64,000 nt of DNA. Origin: MAG-121220-bin8 sp002700465. GTDB taxonomy: Bacteria > Bacteroidota > Bacteroidia > Flavobacteriales > Flavobacteriaceae. The stretch is taken from contig CALSTO010000002.1 of the NCBI GenBank assembly GCA_943789295.1, positions 1 to 64,000 on the forward strand, read 5' to 3'. This document shows positions 10,359-20,471 of the stretch, piece by piece (positions within the stretch are counted from its first letter, which is position 1; each line of letters starts with the position of its first letter). The notes below the pieces were generated by a model. It was not told where the DNA came from, did no database searches, and worked only from the letters and a program-made list of their open reading frames with translations. Made by a program: the position numbers and the translations under genes.

Positions 10359-10838
10359 ATGTCAAAGTTCAAAAAGAAAAAAGGAGGAGAGTTACCTGCT
10401 ATTTCTACAGCATCACTTCCTGATATTGTATTTATGCTTTTATTTTTCTTTATGGTTGCTACTGTAATGAGAGATAATACATTAATGGTTGAAAATAAAC
10501 TTCCTGCTGCAGATCAAGTTCAAAAACTTGACAAAAAAGATCGTGTTATTTACATCTATGCTGGAAAACCTAGTTCTAGATATAAAACTAAATACGGAAA
10601 TCAAGCAAAAATTCAATTGAACGATAAGTTTTCTGTTGTTTCTGATGTTGGTGCTTATGTACTTGCTGAAAGAGCTACAAAGCGTGAAGAGCTTCAAAAC
10701 GTATTAACAACTGCTTTAAAAGTAGATGGCGAAACAAACATGGGTCTTATTTCTGATATTAAACAAGAATTAAGAAAGGTTAATGCACTTAAAATTAATT
10801 ATACTACCAGAATAGGTAATTATTCTCAGAACTATTAA
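10359..10838 (+). CDS. exbD: Second ExbD/TolR biopolymer transport protein
   Basis: A paralogue of the preceding gene, 159 residues. It has a basic N-terminus (MSKFKKKKGG), then SLPDIVFMLLFFFMVATVM (residues about 19-37) with the conserved Asp of the ExbD helix, and then a periplasmic domain. Two different ExbD proteins beside one ExbB is a common arrangement in Bacteroidota and suggests a heteromeric ExbD dimer. A strong terminator follows, ending the operon. Confidence 0.9.
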   Translation: MSKFKKKKGGELPAISTASLPDIVFMLLFFFMVATVMRDNTLMVENKLPAADQVQKLDKKDRVIYIYAGKPSSRYKTKYGNQAKIQLNDKFSVVSDVGAYVLAERATKREELQNVLTTALKVDGETNMGLISDIKQELRKVNALKINYTTRIGNYSQNY

Positions 10839-10859
10839 TCTATTTGTTTTATAAAACTT

Positions 10860-10888
10860 AAAAAAGCATCCTTGTGGGGTGCTTTTTT
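10860..10888 (+). terminator. Intrinsic terminator of the exb operon
   Basis: An AAAAAGCA arm pairs with TGCTTTTT around a short CC/GG-closed loop and ends in a run of T. It lies 22 bases after the second exbD stop. Confidence 0.85.
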
Positions 10889-10915
10889 TATTTATAATAA
10901 GTTAAATTTGAGCTT

Positions 10916-11590
10916 ATGAGATTTTTAGTTTCATTATTACTAACAGTAAGTTTTGTAAATAGTTATTCGCAAATAAATGAAGTTGACAATAAGTATTTAG
11001 AAGATCAGTTTTATTTGGGGTTATATTACAGTACTCTAACTAGTTCACCTGAGAATTTTAATCAGAACAAATTTTCAAGCACTCTAAATTTCGGATTTAT
11101 AAGAGACTTGCCACTCAATAAACAAAGGAATTTTGGACTTGGTATTGGGGCTGGATTATCATTAAATTCATCAAGTAGCAATTTAAAACTTAGCGATCTA
11201 AACAATGTAATTAGTGGAGAAATTGTAAACGCTGAAAATTTTACAAAAAATAAGTGGAACACTTCAAGTATTGAAATTCCATTTGAGATTAGATGGCGTA
11301 CATCAACTCCTACGAATTATAAGTTTTGGAGAGTTTATTTTGGCATTAAAACTAGTTATTTGCTTAAAAGTAAGTTCAAATATGAATCTTTGAATTCAAG
11401 CTATTCTCTACAAAACCTTCCTTTTAGGAAAACTCAATCTGGAATAACTCTAAATGCAGGTAACAATACATGGAATTTAGGACTTTATATGGGACTGAAT
11501 CCGGTTTTTACTAAAGATTTTGGCCAAATTCATCCAGAGTTAAAAGATTTAAAAGAGTTCAAGCTTGGACTTGTCTTTTATATTTTGTGA
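10916..11590 (+). CDS. Outer-membrane beta-barrel protein (PorT-like/porin family)
   Basis: 224 residues with a signal peptide (1-20, cut near SYS|QI) and alternating aromatic and polar strands ending in a C-terminal hydrophobic strand (LKEFKLGLVFYIL), as expected of a small 8-10-strand barrel. Proteins of this size and plan are annotated as porin-family or PorT-like in Flavobacteriia and commonly follow exbB-exbD-exbD. It stands after the exb terminator, so it probably has its own promoter. I would not claim it is the T9SS protein PorT. Confidence 0.65.
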   Translation: MRFLVSLLLTVSFVNSYSQINEVDNKYLEDQFYLGLYYSTLTSSPENFNQNKFSSTLNFGFIRDLPLNKQRNFGLGIGAGLSLNSSSSNLKLSDLNNVISGEIVNAENFTKNKWNTSSIEIPFEIRWRTSTPTNYKFWRVYFGIKTSYLLKSKFKYESLNSSYSLQNLPFRKTQSGITLNAGNNTWNLGLYMGLNPVFTKDFGQIHPELKDLKEFKLGLVFYIL

Positions 11591-11721
11591 TTTTTACCCT
11601 ATAAAATTTATTAATTCCTCAAGTAATGGCTATAAAATCTTATAGTTTTACAATTTTATTTATATTTACAGGATTATATAAATACAAAACAACCAATTAA
11701 AAATTAAAAACAAACTTTATT

Positions 11722-14625
11722 ATGAAAAGAATTTTGTCAATGATTGCTGTACTTTTTAGTACAATTATTTTTGCTCAAACGACCGTAACTGGATCCGTAA
11801 CTGACGAAAATAACAACCCAATCCCTGGTGCTAATGTTGTTGCTGATGCTACAACAGGTACAGTTGCTGATTTTGATGGTAATTTTTCACTTTCTGTGGA
11901 TCAAATGCCTCCATTTTCAATTACTGTTTCCAGTGTTGGTTTTGACTCTGTTACATTAAGTGTTACAGCATCAAACTTAAATTTCAATGTTCAGTTAACG
12001 GAATCTCAAAATTTACTTGATGAGATCGTTGTTTCAGCTTCAAGAATAGCTGAGAGATTATTTGAATCTCCTGTAACAATTGAAAAATTTGACTATAAAG
12101 ATATTGCTCAATCTACTGGAGCTGATTTTTACAGTAGTTTAGAAGGACTTAAAGGAGTTCAAATTAACTCTGGAGGATTATTCCTTCAGCAAGTAAACAC
12201 TAGAGGTTTCTCAACTATCTATAACAATGGTTTTGTTCAGTTAGTTGATGGAATGAACAATGAAGCTCCTGGTTTAGGATTTTCGGCGGGTAACTTACTT
12301 GGTATTCATGAACTTGATATTCAAAGTGTAGAATTAATGCCTGGAGCTGCTTCAGCTTTATATGGAGCGAATGCTACTAAAGGAATTCTATTTATGAACA
12401 GTAAAAATCCATTTGACTTCCCTGGAGTTAGTGCTACTTACAGACACGGTTTTACTTCTCAGGAAGCTGCTGGTGATAACGCTTATTATGACTTTGCTTT
12501 TAGAGCTGCTAATAAATTCAGTGACAAATTCGCTGCTAAAATTACAGTTAGTTATCAAGAAGGTGAAGACTGGCATGCAGTTGATTACAGAGACATAAAC
12601 CATTTAGACGGTCGTTACATTGACGGTTCTGTTGAAGCACAAAATCCAAGAGATTTCCCTGACTATGATGGTGTAAATGTTTATGGTGATATTGGTCAGA
12701 GATTTGATATGACTGGCGCCTTTAGAGCAGCTGTTATTCCTTCTTTAGTTAGCCAAGGATTATTATCTCCTGCAGGTGCTGCTCAAGTAAACTATATTTT
12801 TGCTAATCTATCACCAAATTTCTTTGGAAACTATCAGATTAATGCAAGTGGTTACAATGAAGTTGACTTAATAGATAATAGAGCATCTAGTTTTAAAACA
12901 GATATAGCTTTTCACTATAAGCCAACAGAAGATTCAGAACTTATTTTGAATTCAAAAATTGGTTCAGGTAACACTATGTTACATGCAACTAATAGAAATA
13001 TGCTTAAAAACTTCGGTCTTCAACAACACAAAATCGAATATAAAAATAGAAATTTAGGATTAAGATTTTACCATACTGCTGAAAATTCAGGAAACACTCA
13101 CGATGTTTCTGCTTTAGGTGCTGTAATGACAATTGCTCAACCTGGTGGACTTAATGCATATTTTGGAAATTATATATTAGATTACTTTACTAATCTTCCT
13201 AGTGTTGTAGATCCTAATCCAATAGTTGGATTAAACACAATGATCTATTACGCGCAGTTTGGTTATACTTTAAATGATATCATAGGTAAAGGTGGTGATT
13301 TAGGAGTTCATGCTGGTGCAAGAGCTGCTGCTGATGCTAACATGTTAGTCCCTGGTTCTGCTGCTTGGAATACTGCTTATGAAAGAGCGGTAAATAACGG
13401 TATAGATGTATTTGCTGGTGGTGCTGGTATTTTAGATACTTCACAGTCAAATAGTTTTGAAGCTGATTATAACCTACAAGATTTAGTAGAAGGTGTTGAT
13501 ATTATTGTTGGAGCTTCATACAGAGATTATATTTTAAGATCTAATGGAACTCTATTTACTGATTATACTGACCCAATTGAATTTACTGATATGGGACTTT
13601 ATGCTCAAGCGCAAAAAGATATCATGGGAGGAGCTGTAAAATTAACAGGTTCTATGAGATACGATAAAAGTGAGTTTTTTGAAGGCACTGTAACACCAAG
13701 AATAGGTGCGCTAATTTTCCTTTCAGAAAATCAAAACCTTAGAGTTTCTTACCAAACAGGTTTCCAAAATCCAGCTGCCCAAGACCAGTACATAGGTTTA
13801 GACATAGGTCAAGCTGTATTAATGGGATCGTCTCCTGATAATGTTGATAGATTTAACATGAGATTAAGAGGTGCATCTGGTAATTCATTTAATGTAACAG
13901 GAAATCAAGTAAAAATGAATTCTTATACTGTAGCTTCAGTTCAAGCTGGTGCTCCAGTTGCTGCGGGTGATTTAGGAAATGTTGGTCCTCAAAATGTTAA
14001 ATCATTTGATTTAGGATATAGAATTAACGGAAAGAAAACAGCTTTAGATATAAATGCTTACTATACTAAGTGGGATAATTTTATTTCTGCTGTTAATGTT
14101 ATTACTCCACTTTACGGAAGCGCATCTAATATGATGGGTCTTTACGCATTATCTCAAGGAGATTTTAAAGTGTTTAGTTATGATGCTAATACTGATGAAA
14201 TTGTTAATACATATGGAGTTAGTGCAGGATTTGAAACTAATATTTTAAATACTTTTGATTTAAGTGGTACTTATTCGTACAATAAAATGCAATTTGACAA
14301 TCCTAATTCAGATTATGAATCTGGTTTTAACACACCTGAAAACAGAGTAGTGTTAACTCTTGGTTCAGCTAAATTAGCTGAGAATTTTTCTTTCAATGTT
14401 ACTGCTAAATACCATGACAATTTTATGTGGGAACAGTCAGGTTTTCAAGATGCAATGATTCCTGCTAGAACAACGTTTGATGCTTCAATGAATTTTGAAT
14501 TACCAAGTATGAATTCAAGAGTTAAAGTGGGTGGAACTAATTTAGGTGGAGAAGAATATTTCATGATGGCTGGTTCTGGTGCAATTGGAAGTCAATTCTA
14601 TGTAGGATTTACAATAAATCCATAA
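11722..14625 (+). CDS. SusC-like TonB-dependent receptor
   Basis: 967 residues. A signal peptide (1-19) is followed by a carboxypeptidase-regulatory-like beta-sandwich (about 20-105; VTGSVTDENNNPIPGANV, then TGTVADFDGNFSLSV). Next come a TonB-box/plug region (LLDEIVVSASRIAERL, about 108-123; plug to about 225, with LYGANATKGILF) and a long barrel. No SusD partner is adjacent, so the ligand is probably not a glycan delivered by a SusCD pair. The preceding exb operon may energise it. Uninterrupted and ended by a terminator. Confidence 0.9.
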   Translation: MKRILSMIAVLFSTIIFAQTTVTGSVTDENNNPIPGANVVADATTGTVADFDGNFSLSVDQMPPFSITVSSVGFDSVTLSVTASNLNFNVQLTESQNLLDEIVVSASRIAERLFESPVTIEKFDYKDIAQSTGADFYSSLEGLKGVQINSGGLFLQQVNTRGFSTIYNNGFVQLVDGMNNEAPGLGFSAGNLLGIHELDIQSVELMPGAASALYGANATKGILFMNSKNPFDFPGVSATYRHGFTSQEAAGDNAYYDFAFRAANKFSDKFAAKITVSYQEGEDWHAVDYRDINHLDGRYIDGSVEAQNPRDFPDYDGVNVYGDIGQRFDMTGAFRAAVIPSLVSQGLLSPAGAAQVNYIFANLSPNFFGNYQINASGYNEVDLIDNRASSFKTDIAFHYKPTEDSELILNSKIGSGNTMLHATNRNMLKNFGLQQHKIEYKNRNLGLRFYHTAENSGNTHDVSALGAVMTIAQPGGLNAYFGNYILDYFTNLPSVVDPNPIVGLNTMIYYAQFGYTLNDIIGKGGDLGVHAGARAAADANMLVPGSAAWNTAYERAVNNGIDVFAGGAGILDTSQSNSFEADYNLQDLVEGVDIIVGASYRDYILRSNGTLFTDYTDPIEFTDMGLYAQAQKDIMGGAVKLTGSMRYDKSEFFEGTVTPRIGALIFLSENQNLRVSYQTGFQNPAAQDQYIGLDIGQAVLMGSSPDNVDRFNMRLRGASGNSFNVTGNQVKMNSYTVASVQAGAPVAAGDLGNVGPQNVKSFDLGYRINGKKTALDINAYYTKWDNFISAVNVITPLYGSASNMMGLYALSQGDFKVFSYDANTDEIVNTYGVSAGFETNILNTFDLSGTYSYNKMQFDNPNSDYESGFNTPENRVVLTLGSAKLAENFSFNVTAKYHDNFMWEQSGFQDAMIPARTTFDASMNFELPSMNSRVKVGGTNLGGEEYFMMAGSGAIGSQFYVGFTINP

Positions 14626-14644
14626 CAGATAATATAATGTTAAT

Positions 14645-14672
14645 AAAAAGGCGGCTTAGGTCGCCTTTTTTT
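14645..14672 (+). terminator. Intrinsic terminator of the SusC-like receptor gene
   Basis: The arm AAAAAGGCG pairs with CGCCTTTTT around an 8-base loop and is followed by more T residues, 19 bases after the stop. Confidence 0.9.
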
Positions 14673-14707
14673 ATATAAAAAATTATAGAATTTAACTCAT
14701 AAAATTT

Positions 14708-14715
14708 TATATTTG
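14708..14715 (+). promoter_or_regulatory. -7 promoter box TATATTTG before atpD
   Basis: An exact TAnnTTTG element 27 bases upstream of the atpD ATG, just downstream of the preceding terminator. It is where a separate atpDC promoter is expected. Confidence 0.55.
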
Positions 14716-14742
14716 CCTCATTCAAAATTTAAATATTAAATA

Positions 14743-16254
14743 ATGTCAAATTCTATAGGTAAAGTTTCTCAAATTATGGGGCCTGTTGTTGATGTAACTT
14801 TTGATACATCTTCAAATAATCTTCCTAAAATCTACGATTCTCTTGAAATAAAAAAACAAGACGGATCTATTCTAGTTCTTGAAGTTCAGTCTCACGTTGG
14901 TGAGGATATTGTTAGAACAATTTCAATGGATTCAACAGATGGATTAAAAAGAGGTGCTGAAGTTTTAGCTACAGGAAATCCAATTCAAATGCCAATTGGT
15001 GATGACGTTTACGGAAGATTATTTAATGTAATTGGAGATTCTATTGATGGATTAGGAGATTTACCGAAAACTGGTAAAGACGGTCTTTCTATTCACAGAG
15101 AAGCTCCTGATTTTGATCAATTATCAACATCAACAGAAGTTTTATTTACTGGAATTAAAGTAATTGATTTAATTGAGCCTTATGCTAAAGGTGGTAAAAT
15201 TGGATTATTTGGTGGAGCCGGTGTTGGTAAAACGGTTTTGATTCAAGAACTTATTAATAACATCGCAAAAGGTCACGGTGGATTATCTGTATTTGCTGGT
15301 GTTGGAGAAAGAACAAGAGAAGGAAATGATCTTCTTAGGGAAATGCTTGAATCAGGAATTATAAAATACGGTGAAGAATTTGATAAATCCATGGAAGAAG
15401 GAGGATGGGATTTAAGTAAAGTTGATAAAAAAGCAATGAAAGATTCAAAAGCAACATTTGTTTTTGGTCAAATGAACGAACCACCTGGTGCACGTGCTAG
15501 AGTTGCCTTGTCAGGTCTTACAATGGCAGAATATTTTAGAGATGGTGCTGGTGATGGTCAAGGTAAAGATGTTTTGTTCTTTGTAGACAATATATTTAGA
15601 TTTACTCAAGCTGGTTCAGAGGTATCTGCATTACTTGGTAGAATGCCATCGGCTGTAGGTTATCAACCTACACTAGCTACAGAAATGGGTGCAATGCAAG
15701 AAAGAATTACTTCAACTAAAAACGGTTCTATTACTTCTGTTCAGGCTGTATACGTTCCTGCAGATGATTTAACGGATCCTGCTCCTGCAACTACTTTTGC
15801 TCACTTAGATGCAACTACAGTACTTTCAAGAAAAATTGCTGAACTTGGAATCTATCCTGCAGTTGATCCTTTAGATTCAACATCTAGAATTTTAGCTCCA
15901 GATATTATTGGAGACGATCACTATAATTGTGCTCAAAGAGTAAAAGAACTATTACAAAAATACAAAGAGCTTCAAGATATTATCGCAATTCTAGGTATGG
16001 AAGAATTATCTGAAGAAGATAAACTTTCTGTATACAGAGCTAGAAAAGTTCAAAGATTTTTATCTCAACCTTTCCACGTTGCTGAACAGTTTACAGGTAT
16101 TCCTGGTGTTTTAGTTGATATTAAAGACACAATTAAAGGATTTAATATGATTATGGATGGCGAATTAGATCATCTTCCAGAAGCTGCTTTTAACCTTAAA
16201 GGAACGATTGAAGAAGCTATTGAAGCTGGAGAAAAAATGTTAGCTGAAGCTTAA
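14743..16254 (+). CDS. atpD: F1 ATP synthase beta subunit
   Basis: Catalytic subunit of the F1 head, 503 residues. The Walker A motif GGAGVGKT is near residue 160. GERTREGNDLLREM follows, then Walker B VLFFVDNIFRFTQAGSEVSALLGRMPSAVGYQPTL in parts (about 285-320) with the catalytic Glu in GERTRE. The sequence is intact and highly conserved. In Bacteroidota, atpD and atpC stand apart from the other atp genes, as here. Confidence 0.98.
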   Translation: MSNSIGKVSQIMGPVVDVTFDTSSNNLPKIYDSLEIKKQDGSILVLEVQSHVGEDIVRTISMDSTDGLKRGAEVLATGNPIQMPIGDDVYGRLFNVIGDSIDGLGDLPKTGKDGLSIHREAPDFDQLSTSTEVLFTGIKVIDLIEPYAKGGKIGLFGGAGVGKTVLIQELINNIAKGHGGLSVFAGVGERTREGNDLLREMLESGIIKYGEEFDKSMEEGGWDLSKVDKKAMKDSKATFVFGQMNEPPGARARVALSGLTMAEYFRDGAGDGQGKDVLFFVDNIFRFTQAGSEVSALLGRMPSAVGYQPTLATEMGAMQERITSTKNGSITSVQAVYVPADDLTDPAPATTFAHLDATTVLSRKIAELGIYPAVDPLDSTSRILAPDIIGDDHYNCAQRVKELLQKYKELQDIIAILGMEELSEEDKLSVYRARKVQRFLSQPFHVAEQFTGIPGVLVDIKDTIKGFNMIMDGELDHLPEAAFNLKGTIEEAIEAGEKMLAEA

Positions 16255-16258
16255 AATT

Positions 16259-16537
16259 ATGCAATTAGAAATAGTAAGTCCTGAAAGTACTTTGCTTACC
16301 GCTAATGTGGATACTGTAATAGTTCCTGGAACTGACGGGTCTTTTCAAATGTTAGATAATCACGCACCAATAGTTTCAACATTAATTTCAGGTAAAATAA
16401 AAATATTAGGAGAAATTGAAAACTCTGATAAATTATCGGATTTGTTTTCTGTTGTTAGTCCTAAAGAGATTCATCTTACAGTGAGTTCAGGAGTTGTTGA
16501 GATGAAAGAAAATAAAGTCATTATATTAACTGACTAG
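16259..16537 (+). CDS. atpC: F1 ATP synthase epsilon subunit
   Basis: 92 residues. It consists only of the N-terminal beta-sandwich domain (LEIVSPESTLLTANVDTVIVPG; then GSFQMLDNHAPIVSTL) and lacks the C-terminal helical hairpin of the E. coli protein. Short epsilon forms are usual in Bacteroidota. It is co-transcribed with atpD across a 4-base gap. Confidence 0.95.
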   Translation: MQLEIVSPESTLLTANVDTVIVPGTDGSFQMLDNHAPIVSTLISGKIKILGEIENSDKLSDLFSVVSPKEIHLTVSSGVVEMKENKVIILTD

Positions 16538-16565
16538 TTTCTGTTTTTTTTCTTAATCTTTTTAT

Positions 16566-18389
16566 ATGAAAAAAGTTTTTGCTCTTTTAATATTGTTATT
16601 AAGCAACCTATCTGTTTCCCAAGACCAAACTACAGATTTAGATGAAGTAGTAGTATTATCTACAAAGATAGATTTGCCTTTTTCTAAAAATTTTAGAACA
16701 GTTAAAATTATTAGCTCTAATGATATTAAAAATAGTCCTGCAACTAACATTTCTGATTTATTACAAGAAATTACAGGAATCGATGTTAGAAGAAGAGGAG
16801 TTGGAGGAGTTCAAGGCGATTTATATATAAGAGGAGGTGGATTTGATCAGACTTTGCTTTTAGTTGATGGAATGAAAATGGATGATGCCCAGACAGGACA
16901 TCACACCTTAAATATGATCCTTCCTCTTTACTTAATTGAAAGAGTAGAAATTATTAAAGGGCCCGCTGCAAGAATTTTTGGTCAAAACGCTTTTAATGGT
17001 GCAATTAATATAGTTACCAAAGATTTTGTTGGGAAGAAAAATTCCATTGAGCTGAATCTAAATGAACTTTCTTACGGTTCCTTTGAACAAAAAAACATTT
17101 CATTATCAACTAAGATTACAACAGAAAACATAAAATCTCTTATTAGTTATTCAGGAAATAGATCGGATGGATATAGACACAATACTGATTTTAAAAGAAA
17201 TAATTACTTTATAAAAACTTCTTTTAGTACTGATAATTCTCCAGTTGATGTAATTGCCTCTTTTAATGAAAACAAGTTTGGTGCTAATGGATTTTATGCT
17301 AGTCCTAGTGCAACAGAACAGTATGAAGAAACTCAAGCAAGTCTTCTAGGTTTAACAACAACAATAAACTCCGAAAAACTTTCGATCACACCAAGATTAT
17401 ATTGGAGACGTGGTCAAGACGAGTACATTTACATAAGAGACAATCCCTCTGTTTACAGAAACCTGCATAAAACCAATAAAGTTTCTGCTGAACTAAGTGG
17501 TTCTTATTTTTCAAAGTCAGGTGTTACTGGATTTGGTATTGATTTATCTACAGTAAACATTTCAAGTAATAATTTAGGTGAACACGACAGAACTACAATT
17601 AATCTTTTTGCTGATCATACCTTTAAGTTATTAGATGAAAAACTATTTGTATCACCTGGAATCGCCCTTAGTTATTTTTCAGATATGTCTTTTCACTCTT
17701 TTCCTGGAATGGACCTAGGTTATAATATTAGTTCAAATTTTAAACTTTATAGTAATATTGGAAAGACGTATAGAATACCAACATATACAGATTTATATTA
17801 CAGTGACAGAACAACGGTTGGTAATGAAAATTTAAATCCTGAATCTGCAACTTCAACTGAACTGGGTTTAAAATACAACTCTTCCAATTTTAAATTCTCT
17901 GCTGCATTGTTTAATAGAAATGCAAAAAACATAATAGATTATGTAAAGAAAAATGAGGATGATTTGTGGAGAGCAGAAAACATAGGTTCGTTAACGACTA
18001 AAGGATACGAATTAGATATATCATATAGTTTTAAAAGCTCTTATAACATGTCAAATGTTAATTCAATTAGTGTTGGTTATACTAATATTAAAGATGACAA
18101 CTATGTTAGTGATATTAATTTTTCTAGGTATTCGCTTAATTCACTAAAGCACCATTTTACATCAAAACTTAATCTCAATTATTTAAAGAACGTTAATCAT
18201 TCAATTGTATATAAATATGCTGAAAGATCAGACAAGTCTAATTATTCTGTTTTGGATTCAAAAATTATGTATAAAAAAGGATTATATATTTATATAAATA
18301 ATATTCTGGATGAGGTTTATTCGGAAACTAATCTAGTCCCAATGCCAGGAACAAGTTTTTTAGTTGGCTTTAATTTTGGAATAGACTAA
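16566..18389 (+). CDS. TonB-dependent receptor, BtuB/FepA-like
   Basis: 607 residues. A signal peptide (1-18) is followed by the TonB box region TTDLDEVVVLSTKIDLPF (about 23-40). The plug follows (DLLQEITGIDVRRRG; RIFGQNAFNGAINIVTK, about 65-155), and then a 22-strand-type barrel to a C-terminal aromatic-flanked strand (SFLVGFNFGID). It lacks the N-terminal regulatory-like domain of SusC proteins and has the size of cofactor or siderophore receptors. Ligand unknown: no transport partner lies nearby. Its last 30 bases overlap the convergent amidohydrolase gene. Confidence 0.85.
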   Translation: MKKVFALLILLLSNLSVSQDQTTDLDEVVVLSTKIDLPFSKNFRTVKIISSNDIKNSPATNISDLLQEITGIDVRRRGVGGVQGDLYIRGGGFDQTLLLVDGMKMDDAQTGHHTLNMILPLYLIERVEIIKGPAARIFGQNAFNGAINIVTKDFVGKKNSIELNLNELSYGSFEQKNISLSTKITTENIKSLISYSGNRSDGYRHNTDFKRNNYFIKTSFSTDNSPVDVIASFNENKFGANGFYASPSATEQYEETQASLLGLTTTINSEKLSITPRLYWRRGQDEYIYIRDNPSVYRNLHKTNKVSAELSGSYFSKSGVTGFGIDLSTVNISSNNLGEHDRTTINLFADHTFKLLDEKLFVSPGIALSYFSDMSFHSFPGMDLGYNISSNFKLYSNIGKTYRIPTYTDLYYSDRTTVGNENLNPESATSTELGLKYNSSNFKFSAALFNRNAKNIIDYVKKNEDDLWRAENIGSLTTKGYELDISYSFKSSYNMSNVNSISVGYTNIKDDNYVSDINFSRYSLNSLKHHFTSKLNLNYLKNVNHSIVYKYAERSDKSNYSVLDSKIMYKKGLYIYINNILDEVYSETNLVPMPGTSFLVGFNFGID

Positions 18390-20003
18390 TTCACCAGACA
18401 AATAAGTCTTTAGTACTTCTGTATGAGGAGTTAAATTTAGTTCAACTTCCATGATATCTCTATCAATTATTATAAAGTCAGCAAATTTATTTTTTTCAAT
18501 ACTGCCTTTTTCCTTTTCTTCGAAATTTAGATAGGCTGCCCAAATAGTCATTCCTTTTAGAGTTTCTTTTCTCGATAACGCATTTGAAAACTCAAAACCA
18601 CCCTGAGGATAATTGTCTAAATCTTTTCTTGCTGTAGCCGCATAAAAGGTATGGAACGGATTAACCTTTTCAACCGGAAAATCTGTTCCAAGTCCAATAA
18701 CTTTTGATCTTTCTAGTAAATCTTTATAAGCGTATGCGCCTTTTATTCGTTTTGGTCCAACCCTGTCTTCAGCCCAATACATATCACTTGTGGCGTGAGT
18801 AGGTTGAACAGAGGGTAATATTTTCTCGTTGTAACCGTCTAAATCATTTTGATCTATAATTTGGGAATGTTCTATTCGCCATCTAGGATCTGTTTTGTTT
18901 TCAAGAACTTTTGAATAAGCTTTAATTAAAATATTAACTGTAGAATCTCCAATTGCATGAGTGTTCATTTGAAAGTTAGCTTCCGATAACTTTTTAGCTA
19001 AAATTTTAATGCTTTCAACATCGGTTACAAGTTTTCCGTAATTATGTATGTCGTCAGAGTACGGTTCTTTAAGAGTTGCCCCTCTTGAACCTAACGCTCC
19101 ATCTCCGTAAACTTTAACCGATCTTACGTTTAATGAATTGGTTTTGATTGGTCCATTTTCTATAAAATAATTGACATCATTTTCTAAATTACTTATCATG
19201 GCATACACTCTCATTTTTAAGCTCTTTCTTTTTTGTAAACTATCAATAAGTAGAATAACATCTTTAGAAAGACCAGCGTCATCAACAGTTGTTAAGCCGT
19301 GTTTAAAGCAAATTTCTTGGGCACTTAAAAGGGCATTTATTTTATCATCTAAAGAAACTTCTCCAAAAGCCTTATCAATTAACGACATAGGACCATCGAT
19401 TAAAACACCAGTAAGTCTCCCTTTTTTTGTAAGCACTGTTCCGTTATTTGATTTTGTATTAATATCAATTCCTGCTATATCTAAAGCTTTTTGATTTACT
19501 AAATAAGCATGACCATCTATTCTTTCTAAAACAACTGGAGTTTGTGGATAAAGTACATCCAATTTCGTTTTATTAGGAAACTCTTTTACTTCCCAGTCGT
19601 TTTGATCCCAGCCTCTTCCTCTAATTATGTTTTTGCTGTCTGATTTTGAAATTTTTTCTAATATTTCATTAAATGAATTAGTTCCGGTTAAATCAATTAC
19701 ACTTTGATTTAAGCCGAGTCCATAAAAGTGACAATGGGCATCAATTAAACCAGGTAAAACAGTTGATCCGTTAAGATCTATTTTTTCTTCTGTTTTGTAT
19801 TTCGAAAGAATTTCATTATTACCAACATCAATAAATTTTCCATCTTTTACAGCAAATGCACTTACCGTATCGAAATCATCATTTACTGTGTATATATTTC
19901 CGTTAAAAGCAATGTAGTCAACGGATTTTTTACAACTTTGTAGCACAAGAGTAACTGCTGCTAAAATTATAATTAGATTATTTAATTTGATTGATTTTTT
20001 CAT
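18360..20003 (-). CDS. Amidohydrolase-3 (YtcJ-like) lipoprotein
   Basis: 547 residues. The N-terminus has a lipoprotein signal with lipobox LVLQSC (Cys about 24), placing the enzyme in the periplasm or on a membrane. The body is an amidohydrolase of the YtcJ type. The metal site DAHCHFYG (residues about 87-94) follows LPGLI, with later blocks GRGWDQNDW, RVYAMI, GDGALGSRGA, NTHAIGD and GLGTDFPVE. Substrate unknown; YtcJ relatives act on cyclic or aryl amides. Its start overlaps recX by 26 bases, so it is co-transcribed with recX. Confidence 0.85.
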   Translation of the reverse strand: MKKSIKLNNLIIILAAVTLVLQSCKKSVDYIAFNGNIYTVNDDFDTVSAFAVKDGKFIDVGNNEILSKYKTEEKIDLNGSTVLPGLIDAHCHFYGLGLNQSVIDLTGTNSFNEILEKISKSDSKNIIRGRGWDQNDWEVKEFPNKTKLDVLYPQTPVVLERIDGHAYLVNQKALDIAGIDINTKSNNGTVLTKKGRLTGVLIDGPMSLIDKAFGEVSLDDKINALLSAQEICFKHGLTTVDDAGLSKDVILLIDSLQKRKSLKMRVYAMISNLENDVNYFIENGPIKTNSLNVRSVKVYGDGALGSRGATLKEPYSDDIHNYGKLVTDVESIKILAKKLSEANFQMNTHAIGDSTVNILIKAYSKVLENKTDPRWRIEHSQIIDQNDLDGYNEKILPSVQPTHATSDMYWAEDRVGPKRIKGAYAYKDLLERSKVIGLGTDFPVEKVNPFHTFYAATARKDLDNYPQGGFEFSNALSRKETLKGMTIWAAYLNFEEKEKGSIEKNKFADFIIIDRDIMEVELNLTPHTEVLKTYLSGELVYSKIKAN

Positions 20004-20445
20004 AAATTAAATTTGTTTCCCATCCTCTGTATAATAAGAATGAGAGAATTTTTTTCTTTTTATTTGTAAGACTTAAGTGATCTAAAGATGCTAATTTTTT
20101 ATTAAATAAGTATTCTAATTTATTTTGATAATCTTCTTCTACAATTTCTTTTAGACCCTCTTTTATATTGTAACCAGAAACATTTCTACTTTTTAGTTCT
20201 AAAATAATTTTTCTTTTTCCCCAGTTTTTGATTTTAAACTTCCCTCTTACAAAACTTTTACTAAATCTAGTTTCATTCAAATAATTTTCATTGATTAATT
20301 TTATAATTATTTGTTCTCTAGCTTCAGGAATTACATCAAATGTTTTTAATTTCTTTTCAACCTCATTATGGCATCTGTCTTGGTATGAGCAATATTGCTT
20401 TAATTTAAATTCAATTTCATCTACTGTAAAGTTTCCACTTTTCAT
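19978..20445 (-). CDS. recX: RecX recombination regulator
   Basis: 155 residues of tandem three-helix RecX repeats: FTVDEIEFKLKQYCSYQDRC at the N-terminus, NYLNETRFSKSFVRGKFKIKN in the middle, and LLYRGWETNLIYEKI near the C-terminus. RecX binds and restrains RecA filaments. The gene lies between rng (terminated just upstream) and the amidohydrolase, which it overlaps. No recA is present in the window. Confidence 0.85.
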   Translation of the reverse strand: MKSGNFTVDEIEFKLKQYCSYQDRCHNEVEKKLKTFDVIPEAREQIIIKLINENYLNETRFSKSFVRGKFKIKNWGKRKIILELKSRNVSGYNIKEGLKEIVEEDYQNKLEYLFNKKLASLDHLSLTNKKKKILSFLLYRGWETNLIYEKINQIK

Positions 20446-20471
20446 TCTTTTAATTTAGTTCATTTTTGGGC

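Noticed and set aside
11629..11644. CTATAA/TTATAG hairpin after the barrel-protein gene as a terminator
   Set aside because: The stem is only 6 bp and A/T-rich with four T after it; too weak to call.
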